A stretch of 64,000 bases of DNA from Mycobacterium szulgai (GTDB lineage Bacteria; Actinomycetota; Actinomycetes; Mycobacteriales; Mycobacteriaceae), in NCBI RefSeq assembly GCF_002116635.1, contig NZ_LQPW01000167.1, positions 124,001 to 188,000 of the forward strand, in the 5' to 3' direction. The notes beneath the pieces were generated by a model. That model was given only the letters and a program-made list of their open reading frames with translations, searched no databases and was not told the DNA's origin. Positions 36,560 to 45,210 of this stretch are shown here, piece by piece. Within the stretch, counting starts at the first letter, position 1; each line of letters begins with the position of its first letter. The translations under genes and the position numbers were made by a program.

Positions 36560-37944
36560 CCACCACACGGCAACATATCGAGGACCTCGATCCCGCGTCG
36601 TGGGCGGCACTGGCCAAACGTGCCGCCGCGGTTGCAGTGGCCGCAGCCGACCGGCTCGAGAAGACCGCCCCCGCAGAACTGCTCGCGGTCGCGGCGATGA
36701 GCGAGCCGGATCTCGTCGCACACCGTAACCGCTCAGGACCGGAGCGAAAGCGGCTGTCGGCCGTAATGCGGCTGGTCGAAGCCGACCACTTGCGGGTATT
36801 GGCCGAGGGGCACGCCCGCGAAGCCCAACAGGAGAAGAAGGATGCCGAAGCTGCCGCGGCGTTGGCGCGCGCGGAAGTCCAACAAGCCGCAAGAGATGCC
36901 ACGGCTGCGCGCGAGCACGCTCGTGAGGTGCAGGCGCAGGCGGCGCGGCGGGAATCGGAGCGGTCCGCGGAGCGGGCGGCCAGCGCGCGGGACTTCGAAC
37001 AGTTGCGCACCGAGCTCGAACGGGTTCGTGCCGATGCAGCGGCCGAGGTCGCCGCGGCCCGTGAGCAGGCTAACGCCGCCGAGGCGCGCGCCGAGGAACG
37101 GACCCGAGAACGCACCGCCGAAAAAGCGACCGCTCGGCAGGCCTTCGAACAATTGCGCCTCGAGCTCGAACAGATCCGTTCTGACGCTGCCGCCGAGGTT
37201 GCCGCGGCAGGCGAGCAGGTCAGTGCCGCCGAGGCGCGTGCCCAACAGCGGGCCGACGAACGGGCGGCCGAGCGCGCGACGGCGCAGCAGGCGTTGGCGC
37301 GGCTGAGTGCTGAGCTGGAACAGGTCAAGGCCGACGCGGCGTCGGAGGTCGCCGCGGCGCGCGGGCAGGCCAGTGGTGAAATCGCGGCCGCCCACCAGGC
37401 TGCCGAAGCCGAGGTTTCGCGAACCCGCGCGGAGGTCGCCGAAGCCATCCAAGCCGTGGCCCAGGCGCGTGCTGAGGTCGAACAGGTTCGGGCGGCCGCA
37501 CAGGCCGAAAGCTCAGCACCGCAACTGCTGGCCATTCCGATACCACCGCTGGGCGCGTCAGCCTATACGGGGCGGATTGAGCACGCGGTTTCCGTATTGC
37601 GTCAGATCGACTACGTACTGGAAGCCGGTCTCAGCGACGACCCCGGTACCGATACCGGGGCGGGGCGCCGCGTCGACCTCGAGCTGGTGCGCAACCTGCT
37701 GCATACGGTGCAGGAGCAGGCCGGGCATCTGTCTGAGGAGTTGCGCAACCTGCCTTCGTATTACAGCGCGCAATGGCAGGTCGAGGCCGCGAACACTTAC
37801 GCCAACGCCGCAGCCAACGCGTACGGCGCTCTGCTGCAACGGATTGCGACGGTTACTGAGCAATTGCGCCACCAGGACGAGAACAGCGACGTCGTCGAGC
37901 TGGTCACCGCGATGCTCGACGAGCATCCCTGGCGCAGATACTGA
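36556..37944 (+). CDS. Large Ala/Glu/Arg-rich coiled-coil protein
   Basis: A 462-residue cytosolic protein with no signal peptide (GTG start at 36556). Residues about 1-70 are a globular start (DLDPASWAALAKRAAAVAVA), residues about 75-320 are a continuous coiled coil containing three 50-residue repeats (see the repeat feature), and residues about 325-462 form a folded C-terminal domain (RIEHAVSVLRQIDYVLEAGL, LELVRNLLHTVQEQAGHL, YYSAQWQVEAANTYANAAANAYGALL). It resembles filament-forming or scaffold proteins in general terms only. Translationally coupled to the membrane protein at 35918. Confidence 0.75.
   Translation: MTTTRQHIEDLDPASWAALAKRAAAVAVAAADRLEKTAPAELLAVAAMSEPDLVAHRNRSGPERKRLSAVMRLVEADHLRVLAEGHAREAQQEKKDAEAAAALARAEVQQAARDATAAREHAREVQAQAARRESERSAERAASARDFEQLRTELERVRADAAAEVAAAREQANAAEARAEERTRERTAEKATARQAFEQLRLELEQIRSDAAAEVAAAGEQVSAAEARAQQRADERAAERATAQQALARLSAELEQVKADAASEVAAARGQASGEIAAAHQAAEAEVSRTRAEVAEAIQAVAQARAEVEQVRAAAQAESSAPQLLAIPIPPLGASAYTGRIEHAVSVLRQIDYVLEAGLSDDPGTDTGAGRRVDLELVRNLLHTVQEQAGHLSEELRNLPSYYSAQWQVEAANTYANAAANAYGALLQRIATVTEQLRHQDENSDVVELVTAMLDEHPWRRY
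36994..37443 (+). repeat. Three tandem 150-bp (50-residue) coiled-coil repeats
   Basis: Units begin at 36994, 37144 and 37294, exactly 150 bp apart. They start FEQLRTELERVRADAA, FEQLRLELEQIRSDAA and LARLSAELEQVKADAA, each followed by an EVAAA(R/G)(E/G)Q block. The third unit is the most divergent in its second half. The exact period without any indel indicates in-frame duplication under constraint to keep the heptad phase. Confidence 0.8.
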
Positions 37945-37957
37945 TCCGGGCCACGCG

Positions 37958-38761
37958 TCAGCGGCCGGGCCCACCCCGCAACTTGTTGCCGATCCGGATG
38001 CCGGGCAAGAGCAGGGTCCGCGGGATGTATCGGCCGCCGGTGCTCATGACCTTGGGCACCAAACCGGGTACCACGGTGCGCTTGCCGGCGAGCATCCCGC
38101 CGATGGCGGCATCGGCGACGTCGTGTGGCGAGACCTGGGCAAGGGGGATGTTGAACCGCTCGGCACTGGCGATCTCGGCCCACTCGGTGGGTACCGGACC
38201 GGGACACAGTGCGGTGACCGAAACGCCCGTTCCGTGCAGCTCCTCCTGAACAGCTTCGGAGAAGGTCAGCACGAAGGCCTTAGTGGCCGAGTAGACCGCC
38301 ATGTAGGGCATCGGCTGGAAGCCGGCGATAGAGGCGATGTTGAGCACCGCTCCGGCACCGCGCTCCACCATGCCGGGCAGCACCGCGTGGGTGAGCTCCA
38401 TCAACGCCAGCGCATTGAGGGTCACTTCCTCGCTCTCCCGTTCGAACGGCAACTCGTAGAAGACCCCGCTGGTGCCGAAACCCGCACTGTTGCACAGGCC
38501 CCCGATCGGATCGCTGCGCAGCCGATCGGCCAGCTGAGCCCGTGATTCGGCGTCGGACAGGTCCAGTGGCAGCACCTCGACGCCGACGTCGTACTCGTCG
38601 CCCAGTTGGTCGGCGAGCTCGTCGAGACGTTCGCGGCGCCGCGCGACCAGCATCAGCGGAAAGCCGCGGCCGGCCAGGCCTTTGGCCAGTTCGACACCGA
38701 TGCCGGAGGAGGCGCCGGTGATGACGACGGTGGACTCTTTGCTCGGTTTCGGCAGACTCAT
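37958..38761 (-). CDS. Short-chain dehydrogenase/reductase (Rv1544-like)
   Basis: A classical SDR of 267 residues. NAD(P) motif VVITGASSGIGVELAKGLAG, then LPLDLSDAESR, NSAGFGTSG (variant of NNAG), catalytic Ser in NIASIAGF, and YSATKAFVLTFSEA as YxxxK. Positioned next to the Rv1543-like SDR as in M. tuberculosis, where both are annotated as lipid-type ketoacyl or acyl-CoA reductases. The gap to the upstream SDR stop is 4 bp, so they form an operon. Substrate not deducible. Confidence 0.88.
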   Translation of the reverse strand: MSLPKPSKESTVVITGASSGIGVELAKGLAGRGFPLMLVARRRERLDELADQLGDEYDVGVEVLPLDLSDAESRAQLADRLRSDPIGGLCNSAGFGTSGVFYELPFERESEEVTLNALALMELTHAVLPGMVERGAGAVLNIASIAGFQPMPYMAVYSATKAFVLTFSEAVQEELHGTGVSVTALCPGPVPTEWAEIASAERFNIPLAQVSPHDVADAAIGGMLAGKRTVVPGLVPKVMSTGGRYIPRTLLLPGIRIGNKLRGGPGR

Positions 38762-38765
38762 GACG

Positions 38766-39782
38766 TCACCAATGTATCCCTCGGGTCGCCTGCAGAAATG
38801 TTTCGCTTCGCTTGTCCAGACCTGATGTGTCGCTTGCGGATTCGCGTCCCTTGGCCGCGGCGGAGTCCTGGAACATGCCGAAGGCGCGGTTACGCACCCG
38901 GTCCATCACTGCCGGGTTCACCGCGTCGGCCACCGCGGCGAACTGACCGAACGGCGAGCTGGACCGCCGCGGCCGGTGCACGATCGCGTCGGTGATCACG
39001 CCGGCGGCCTGATCCGGTGTCAGTGCCGGGAACTTGTCGTACATGGTGGTCGGGCTGATCATCGGGGTCCGTACCAGCGCCATGTGCACGGTGGTGAAGC
39101 GGATGTTCTCGTTGACGACTTCGGCCTGCAGCGCGTCACACAGGCTGTCCAGCGCGGCCTTGCTCGCGATGTAAGCACCGAAGCGGGGTGCGCGCGTCTG
39201 CACGCCGACCGAAGAGACGTTGATGATCTGGCCGTAGCCGCGTTCGCGCATCCCGGGAATGAACTTCAGGATGAGCTGAACCGCGCCCAGGTAGTTCAGC
39301 TGCATGGTCCGCTGGTAGTCGTGGATGCGGTCGTAGGACAGTTCCAGGGACCGCCGAATCGACCGCCCCGCGTTGTTGATCAGGATGTCGACGCCGCCGA
39401 GATCCGCAAGCACCTTGTCGGCCATCGCGGCGATCGCGTCCATGTCCGAGAGGTCGCACGGGTAGACGTGGGCGTCTCCGCCGTCGGCGCGAATATCGTC
39501 GGCGACTTTTTCCAGGTTCTCCAGGGTGCGCGCGACCAGCGCCACCGTGCCGCCGGCTTCGGCGATCTTGTGTGCGGCGGCCTCGCCGATGCCCGAGGAC
39601 CCGCCGGTGATGAGGATGGTTCTGCCCTTGACGGCGTCGCTGAGTTTGCGGCCCTGCACCGCGTCGAGCAGGTTGCGCAGATAGAACGGGCGATATCGCC
39701 CAGCCGAATTCGGGGTGTTGATGATGTTGGACACCGTTGCGAACGGCTTTTCCACGAGGTTCGTCAGGTCACCAAGATTCAT
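38766..39782 (-). CDS. SDR-family fatty acyl-CoA reductase-like protein (Rv1543-like)
   Basis: A 338-residue SDR. After an N-terminal extension (MNLGDLTNLVEKPFATVSN), the cofactor site is ILITGGSSGIGEAAAHKIAE, followed by YPCDLSDMDAIAAMAD, ILINNAGRSIRRS, NVSSVGVQTRAPRFGAYIASKAA (Ser, YxxxK). The C-terminal part (RVRNRAFGMFQDS) matches Rv1543, reported to act on fatty acyl-CoA in wax-ester formation. ATG 39782 gives the family N-terminus; the frame is open for 11 more codons. Confidence 0.9.
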   Translation of the reverse strand: MNLGDLTNLVEKPFATVSNIINTPNSAGRYRPFYLRNLLDAVQGRKLSDAVKGRTILITGGSSGIGEAAAHKIAEAGGTVALVARTLENLEKVADDIRADGGDAHVYPCDLSDMDAIAAMADKVLADLGGVDILINNAGRSIRRSLELSYDRIHDYQRTMQLNYLGAVQLILKFIPGMRERGYGQIINVSSVGVQTRAPRFGAYIASKAALDSLCDALQAEVVNENIRFTTVHMALVRTPMISPTTMYDKFPALTPDQAAGVITDAIVHRPRRSSSPFGQFAAVADAVNPAVMDRVRNRAFGMFQDSAAAKGRESASDTSGLDKRSETFLQATRGIHW

Positions 39783-39979
39783 CGATTGTCGCTCCTGATA
39801 GCAAGGATGTGACACGGGTCATACGGCCAACCTAGGGCATCCGCGCCCGCGCCGGTGCACAGGGGGGCGCCGACGCCGGACGTGAACCCCGTCACAACGC
39901 AATCGGCTTGTTACGTAAGGTAATCCGCGCGTGATCGGTGCCTAATGGTCACGCAACCGGACAATGGTTGCCTGGCGCG

Positions 39980-40390
39980 ATGGGTCTACTCTCACGCTTG
40001 CGCAAACGCGCGCCGGTCAGCATCTACGACAAAATCGGCGGCCACGAGGCCATCGAGGTCGTCGTCGAGGACTTTTATGTCCGCGTCCTGGCCGACGATC
40101 AATTGGCGGGCTTCTTTGCCGGAACCAACATGAGCCGGCTAAAAGGCAAGCAGGCGGAGTTCTTTGCCGCCGCCCTCGGCGGCCCGGAGCCCTACACCGG
40201 CGCGCCAATGAAGCAGGTGCATCAGGGACGCGGAATCACCATGCACCACTTCAGCCTGGTCGCCGGACATCTGGGCGACGCGCTGAGCGCGGCCGGAGTT
40301 CCCTCGCCGACGGTCACCGAGATTCTGGGTCTCATTGCCCCGCTGGCCGCCGACGTCGCATCCGGCGAAACCACCACGGCCAACGTCTGA
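39980..40390 (+). CDS. glbN: Truncated haemoglobin, group I
   Basis: A 2-on-2 haemoglobin (136 residues, as in M. tuberculosis) that oxidises nitric oxide to nitrate. It has the pre-A motif MGLLSRLRKR, distal Tyr B10 in VVEDFYVRV, GTNMSRLKGKQAEFFAAALGGP, and proximal His in KQVHQGRGITMHHF. ATG 39980 is chosen because it starts the conserved pre-A segment. lprI follows on the same strand after 71 bp, the pairing known in M. tuberculosis. Confidence 0.95.
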   Translation: MGLLSRLRKRAPVSIYDKIGGHEAIEVVVEDFYVRVLADDQLAGFFAGTNMSRLKGKQAEFFAAALGGPEPYTGAPMKQVHQGRGITMHHFSLVAGHLGDALSAAGVPSPTVTEILGLIAPLAADVASGETTTANV

Positions 40391-40461
40391 GCGCCGGCCA
40401 ATTCCGCCCGTTGTGGGCGTGTCGCGTTCCGCCTGCCGGTGGCAACCGGTAGTCAGCACAT

Positions 40462-41100
40462 ATGAGACTGATCGCCGCGCTCGTGGCAGCCCTGGTGCTA
40501 AGTGCTTGCAGCTCGAAAACGGCGCCACCGGCGTCGGGTCCGCCTTCCAGCGGATCATCGGCTGCGGCCCCGGCGTCACCGGTTGCCGGGCCGTCGCTCG
40601 ACTGCACCAAACCGGCCAACGCCGCCCAGCAGCTGGTGTGCAACGACCCGAAGTTGACCGACCTCGACCACCGGTTGCAGACCGCCTTCACGCAGGCGCT
40701 GGACCGCCCGGGCGCGGACAAGGCGGCGCTGACGGCCGCGGAAAACGATTGGGCCGCAACTCGTGACAAGTGCGCGCAGAACTCTGACATGTCCACCTGC
40801 GTGCTGCAGGCCTACCAGACGCGGCTGGTCCAATTGGCCGTCGCCGATCCGGCCACGTCGATACCCCAGCTGATCACTTACCGCTGCCCAGCCGACAAAG
40901 GCCCACTGACCGCGCAGTTCTACAACCAGTTCGACCCCAAAGCGGCGGTACTGAATTGGAAAGGCAACCAGTACATCTTGTTTGTGGAAATGTCCGGCAG
41001 CGGCGCCCGGTACGGCCGCCAGGGCATCGAATACTGGGAGCACCAGGGTGAGGTGCGCCTGGACTTCAACGGCGACAAGTTCGTCTGCCAAACACCCTGA
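40462..41100 (+). CDS. lprI: LprI-type lipoprotein (lysozyme-inhibitor domain)
   Basis: A 212-residue lipoprotein: signal peptide with lipobox LSACSS (acylated Cys at residue 14), a Ser/Pro linker, then the LprI (DUF1311) helical domain with paired cysteines (CTKPANAAQQLVCNDP, WAATRDKCAQN, MSTCVLQAY). A C-terminal MliC-like part (ITYRCPADKG, QYILFVEMSGSGARYGRQG, FVCQTP) completes it. M. tuberculosis LprI is reported to inhibit lysozyme and to work with GlbN in macrophages. Ends 6 bp from the convergent sigma gene. Confidence 0.92.
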   Translation: MRLIAALVAALVLSACSSKTAPPASGPPSSGSSAAAPASPVAGPSLDCTKPANAAQQLVCNDPKLTDLDHRLQTAFTQALDRPGADKAALTAAENDWAATRDKCAQNSDMSTCVLQAYQTRLVQLAVADPATSIPQLITYRCPADKGPLTAQFYNQFDPKAAVLNWKGNQYILFVEMSGSGARYGRQGIEYWEHQGEVRLDFNGDKFVCQTP

Positions 41101-41106
41101 GCGCCA

Positions 41107-42363
41107 TCAGGTTTCATTGTCGACAAGGGCCGCGAGTCGCCGGTTGAGATATCGGGCGACCCCGGCGTCCACGGTGAGGGCGATGGCCCTGCGGAAGGCG
41201 TCGGCTGCGGGCCGGCCGGCTTTGGCCAGCAGATGCGCACGGGCGCTCCACGCGGGCTGGAACTCGCCGACCGCGGGGTCGGTAATCGCGTCGAGGGCAC
41301 GCAAACCTGCGTCGGGTCCGTCCAGCTCGCTGTCGACGACGGCGAGAGAAACCATTGCACCCAACGACGGAGCGATGTGCAGTAGCGCCCGATGCAGCTT
41401 GCGCAGCGCCACCCAGTCAACCTGGCCGTTCGCCGCGCGGGCGCAGTGCGTCGATTGGATCGCCGCCTCGTACTGATAACGGCCCGGACGGCCCAGGCGG
41501 TGGGCGCGATGCAGTAGCGCCTCCCCGCGTGCGATCATCGCCGCGTCCCACAGCCGGCTGTCCTGTTGGTCCAGCGGGACGAATTCGCCCCTGCCGGCGC
41601 GCCGCGCCGGGCGGCGTGACTCAGCCAGGCACACCAGCGCGGCCAGGCCCAGGACTTCAGGCTGCTCCGGCAGCAATTCGGCCAGGACCAGCGCCAGGTG
41701 CAGCGCCTCGGCCGTCAATGACTCGATGGGCGCGCCCGCCGGCTCGAGCTGCCAATCGATCGCCCACGCACCGTAGACCGCCTCCAGCACTGCCGGCAGC
41801 CGCTCGTCGAGATCGTCCCGGCCCGGGACGACGAACGGAATACGGGCATCGCGGATCCGTCGTTTCGCGCGGACCAGCCGTTGCGCCATCGTTGCGGCCG
41901 GCACCGAGAACGCACGCGCGATCGCGGCGGCCTCGATGCCGAGCACCGTCTGCAGCATCAGCGGCGTTCGGCAGTTGGCGGCGATCGCCGGGTGCGCGCA
42001 CACCAGCATCAGCTCCAGCCGCCGATCGGGAATCGCGTCCGGGCCATCTCGGTCGTCCTCGGAAGCCGTTGCAGCGAGATCTGTTTCAGGCAGCGGGCCA
42101 GTTTTTCGGTAGGCATGCGACTTCCAGCGGTCGCGCTGCCGGTTGCGGGCCACGGTGAGTACCCAGCCTTCCGGATTTGCCGGGATCCCTTCGGTCGGCC
42201 AACTGATTAGGGCGCGCTCGAGCGCGTCGGCGATGGCGTCCTCGGCCGCGGCAATGTCGCCGGTCGGTGCGGCAAGCAGCGCCAGCAACCGGCCGTAGGA
42301 TCCCCGAACCACCTCGGCCACCCGGGCCGCAACGTCACTCAGGCTGGTACCAACCTTTGCCAC
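41107..42363 (-). CDS. ECF sigma factor with C-terminal TPR-like extension (ECF42 type)
   Basis: A 418-residue sigma factor. Region 2 is GDIAAAEDAIADALERAL followed by NPEGWVLTVARNRQRDRWKS; region 4 is TPLMLQTVLGIEAAAIARAF with ATMAQRLVRAKRRIRD. The ~240-residue C-terminal extension is alpha-helical (LDGPDAGLRALDAITD, WSARAHLLAKAGRP), as in ECF42 sigma factors, which lack an anti-sigma and are encoded beside a DGPF/YCII protein. That partner overlaps its start here by 29 bp. GTG start at 42363. Confidence 0.88.
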   Translation of the reverse strand: MAKVGTSLSDVAARVAEVVRGSYGRLLALLAAPTGDIAAAEDAIADALERALISWPTEGIPANPEGWVLTVARNRQRDRWKSHAYRKTGPLPETDLAATASEDDRDGPDAIPDRRLELMLVCAHPAIAANCRTPLMLQTVLGIEAAAIARAFSVPAATMAQRLVRAKRRIRDARIPFVVPGRDDLDERLPAVLEAVYGAWAIDWQLEPAGAPIESLTAEALHLALVLAELLPEQPEVLGLAALVCLAESRRPARRAGRGEFVPLDQQDSRLWDAAMIARGEALLHRAHRLGRPGRYQYEAAIQSTHCARAANGQVDWVALRKLHRALLHIAPSLGAMVSLAVVDSELDGPDAGLRALDAITDPAVGEFQPAWSARAHLLAKAGRPAADAFRRAIALTVDAGVARYLNRRLAALVDNET

Positions 42364-42715
42364 TGGCGTAAGTGACTGCGACGGGCCGTATCTCGATCGA
42401 GCCCCACGCCGCGGCCGGACAACGCTCGGCCCAGGACAGCGCGGCGTCGAGGTCTGGCACGTCGATTACGAAGACCCCACCGAGGCGTTCCTTGGTGTCA
42501 GCGAACGGGCCGTCCTGAATCCGCGGGGTGCCCTCGCGCGCGGTGAAGGTGGTGGAGGCGTGCGCCGATTGCAGCACCTGGGTGCCTACCAGCACACCGG
42601 CAGCATTCAGATCGTCGGCGTACTTGGCGAATGCCGCTCGCGCGGGCGCCATGTCTTCTTCGGTCAGCCCGATCTCGCTGCCCTCCTGGTAGTGCATGAG
42701 CAAGCAATATTGCAT
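42335..42715 (-). CDS. DGPF/YCII-domain protein paired with the ECF42 sigma factor
   Basis: A 126-residue YCII-related (PhnB-like ferredoxin fold) protein: MQYCLLMHYQEGSE at the N-terminus, the hallmark RIQDGPFADTKERLGGVFVI, and DAALSWAERCPAAAWGSIEIRP. DGPF proteins are the conserved genomic partner and likely target of ECF42 sigma factors. Overlaps the sigma gene by 29 bp in another frame. Confidence 0.88.
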   Translation of the reverse strand: MQYCLLMHYQEGSEIGLTEEDMAPARAAFAKYADDLNAAGVLVGTQVLQSAHASTTFTAREGTPRIQDGPFADTKERLGGVFVIDVPDLDAALSWAERCPAAAWGSIEIRPVAVTYASGKGWYQPE

Positions 42716-42811
42716 GGTCTAGTCCCCTTTCTCGTTCGATTGGGCTAGCTGGTGTCACCGCTATGACGATTGACCCCACCCCCGATCGACAGGTGAGAGC
42801 ACTGCACCAGA

Positions 42812-43591
42812 ATGCAGGTCATGTGTCGCTCATTCGAGTCTCTGGTAGCAGAGGCCATGGCGGCACCCGTTGAGGGCTGGGATTTTTCCTGGCTCGACGG
42901 GCGTGCGACCGAGGAACGAACGTCTTGGGGCTACCAACGGCTGATGAGCCAACGTTTGGCCACTGCGTCAGCCGCGCTGGACATCCACACCGGTGGGGGC
43001 GAGGTACTAGCGGGTGCGGAGAAGTTCCCGCCGACAATGGCAGCCACGGAATCGTGGCCGCCCAACGCGGCGCTGGCCACCAAACGATTGCATCCGCTCG
43101 GAGTAGTGGTTGTCGCCACGCGCGACGAGCCGCCGCTGCCGTTTGCCGACGAGTCGTTCGACCTGGTGACCAGTCGACACCCGATCACCGTGTGGTGGAC
43201 CGAGATTGCCCGCCTGCTGCGCCCCGGTGGCACCTACTTCGCACAGCATGCCGGACCGGCGACGGTGTCCGAACTGGTGACGCACGTGATCGGCCCCCAG
43301 CCCCAGGCATGGTCCGAGCTGGAACCGGCCGCCCAGCGCGCCCAGGCCCAGGCCGCCGGGTTGGAGATCGTGGACATGCGCATGGAGCGGCTCAGAGCCG
43401 AGTTCTTCGACATCGGCGCCATCATCTATTTTCTGCGCAAGCTGATCTGGACGGTGCCGGACTTCACAGTCGAGCCCTACTACGAGCGGTTGCGCGAACT
43501 GCATGAACGGATCGAGACCGAGGGACGCTTCGTCACCCACCCGACGCGGGTTCTCGTCGAAGCGCGCAAACCGCACGGGACGTTCGATTGA
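42812..43591 (+). CDS. SAM-dependent methyltransferase-like protein
   Basis: A 259-residue protein with a class I methyltransferase outline: ASAALDIHTGGGEVLAGAE in the place of motif I (a variant of the usual D-G-G-G loop), PPLPFADESFDLVTSRHP as motifs II/III, EIARLLRPGGTYFAQHAG, and a C-terminal EARKPHG. An ATG at 42821 may be the true start. It is divergent from the ECF42 operon. Substrate unknown. Confidence 0.75.
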   Translation: MQVMCRSFESLVAEAMAAPVEGWDFSWLDGRATEERTSWGYQRLMSQRLATASAALDIHTGGGEVLAGAEKFPPTMAATESWPPNAALATKRLHPLGVVVVATRDEPPLPFADESFDLVTSRHPITVWWTEIARLLRPGGTYFAQHAGPATVSELVTHVIGPQPQAWSELEPAAQRAQAQAAGLEIVDMRMERLRAEFFDIGAIIYFLRKLIWTVPDFTVEPYYERLRELHERIETEGRFVTHPTRVLVEARKPHGTFD

Positions 43592-43600
43592 ACAGCCTCG

Positions 43601-44527
43601 TCACCCCTCATCTCGTAACACGTCCAGCGCGTGCTGCAGATCGGGCGGGTACGGGCTGACGATCTCGATCCGCCGGCCATCGGCCGGATGGTCGAATGCC
43701 AGGGAACGTGCGTGCAGCCATTGGCGTTCCAGCCCAAGCTTTTTCGCAAGAGTCGGGTCGGCCCCATACACGAGGTCGCCGCAGCAGGGATGGTGCAGCG
43801 CGGCGAAATGCACCCGGATCTGGTGGGTGCGACCGGTTTCCAGGTGCACGTCGAGCAGGCTGGCGGCGACGAAGGCCTCCACGGTGTCGTAATGAGTGAG
43901 GCTGTGCCGGCCGTTCTTGGTGACCGCGAACTTCCACTCGTTGCCGGGGTGCCGGCCGATCGGCGCGTCGATCGTGCCGCTGGACGGGTCCGGATGTCCT
44001 TGCACCAGCGCGTGGTATCGCTTGTCGACCGTGCGCTGTTTGAATGCCCGCTTGAGCACGGTGTATGCCCGCTCCGATATCGCGACCACCATCACGCCCG
44101 AGGTACCGACGTCCAGGCGATGCACGATGCCCTGGCGCTCGTGCACACCGGACGTGGTGATCCGGTAGCCGGCCGCTGCCAAGCCGCCCAGAACCGTGGG
44201 GCCGGTCCAGCCCACCGAGGCGTGCGCCGCCACGGCCGCGGGTTTGTCCACGGCGACGATGTCGGCGTCGGAATACAAGATCGTCATGCCCTCGATCTCG
44301 ACGGGCGTGTTCTCCAGCGGTGCCGGCGCCTCGGGCAGCCGCACCTGCAGCCAGGCCCCGGATATCAGGCGGTCGGATTTTCCCGCCTGCACTCCGTCCA
44401 GCTCCACGCCGCCGTCTTCGGCCAGCGCGGCCGCGGCGGTGCGGGACAACCCCAGCAGACGGGCCAGCCCAGCGTCAACACGCATGCCCCCCAATCCTTC
44501 CGGAACCGGCATCGAACGGTGGGACAT
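43601..44527 (-). CDS. RluD-family 23S rRNA-type pseudouridine synthase (Rv1540-like)
   Basis: A 308-residue protein, the length of Rv1540. An N-terminal S4 domain (VDAGLARLLGLSRTAAAALA) precedes the RluA/RluD catalytic domain with the nucleophile Asp in VHRLDVGTSGVMVVA, and LETGRTHQIRVHFAALHHP. Converts specific uridines to pseudouridine in structured RNA. Its ATG overlaps the lspA stop, so the pair is translationally coupled, as in many actinobacteria. Confidence 0.92.
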   Translation of the reverse strand: MSHRSMPVPEGLGGMRVDAGLARLLGLSRTAAAALAEDGGVELDGVQAGKSDRLISGAWLQVRLPEAPAPLENTPVEIEGMTILYSDADIVAVDKPAAVAAHASVGWTGPTVLGGLAAAGYRITTSGVHERQGIVHRLDVGTSGVMVVAISERAYTVLKRAFKQRTVDKRYHALVQGHPDPSSGTIDAPIGRHPGNEWKFAVTKNGRHSLTHYDTVEAFVAASLLDVHLETGRTHQIRVHFAALHHPCCGDLVYGADPTLAKKLGLERQWLHARSLAFDHPADGRRIEIVSPYPPDLQHALDVLRDEG

Positions 44528-45135
44528 CAGCGCTGATCGGCCTTGCGGCCACTGGTGGCGCCCTCGGCTTTCCGCCGGCCTACGGTGTCGAAGTCGTAGC
44601 CGAAGATCGACAAGACGACCAGCAGGATCGCGCCCCCCACCACCGAGGGATCGGCGACATTGAAGACCGGCCACCAGCCGACCGACAAAAAGTCCACGAC
44701 ATGACCTCGCAGCGGACCGGGCGCCCGGAAGAAGCGGTCCACCAGGTTGCCCATGGCGCCGCCCAGGATCATCCCGAGACCCAAAGCCCACCAGGGCGAC
44801 ACCAAGCGGCGTCCCATCCAGAAGATGCCGACCACCACTCCCGTCGCGATCAGTGTCAACACCCAGGTGTAGCCGGTCGCCATCGAGAACGCGGCCCCCG
44901 AGTTGCGCACCAACGTCCAGGTAACGGTGTCGCCGATGATCGACACCGGCTGCCCGGGGGGCAGCAGTCTGACGGCCAGCACCTTGGTGACGATGTCGAG
45001 GACCAGAACGACCGCCGCGACCGACAACAGCAGGCGCAGCCGCCGCGGCGGCGCGGGAGCTTCGGGTTCGCCAGCGTCCCCGGTCCCCTCGGCTGAGGTC
45101 AGTGGATCGGCCGATCCGGTTGGTTCGTCAGGCAC
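44527..45135 (-). CDS. lspA: Lipoprotein signal peptidase (signal peptidase II)
   Basis: A 202-residue membrane aspartic protease that cleaves the signal peptides of acylated prolipoproteins such as LprI. Four membrane helices; catalytic Asp residues in GGAMGNLVDRFF and HVVDFLSVGWWPVFNVAD. GTG 45135 (VPDEPTGSAD) gives the M. tuberculosis length; the longer open frame upstream lies antisense to ansA and is rejected. An acidic Pro-rich N-terminal extension precedes helix 1. Confidence 0.95.
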   Translation of the reverse strand: MPDEPTGSADPLTSAEGTGDAGEPEAPAPPRRLRLLLSVAAVVLVLDIVTKVLAVRLLPPGQPVSIIGDTVTWTLVRNSGAAFSMATGYTWVLTLIATGVVVGIFWMGRRLVSPWWALGLGMILGGAMGNLVDRFFRAPGPLRGHVVDFLSVGWWPVFNVADPSVVGGAILLVVLSIFGYDFDTVGRRKAEGATSGRKADQR

Positions 45136-45210
45136 TCCCCCATCATCCCCCAGACGCACTGTGGTCCCCGCACGCGGATAGGCGTGCCACCGGTGCGAGA
45201 TGATGCCCTG

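Noticed and set aside
41096..41111. CCTGA/TCAGG hairpin between lprI and the sigma gene as a terminator
   Set aside because: Only 5-bp arms overlapping both gene ends and no T-run; too weak to call.
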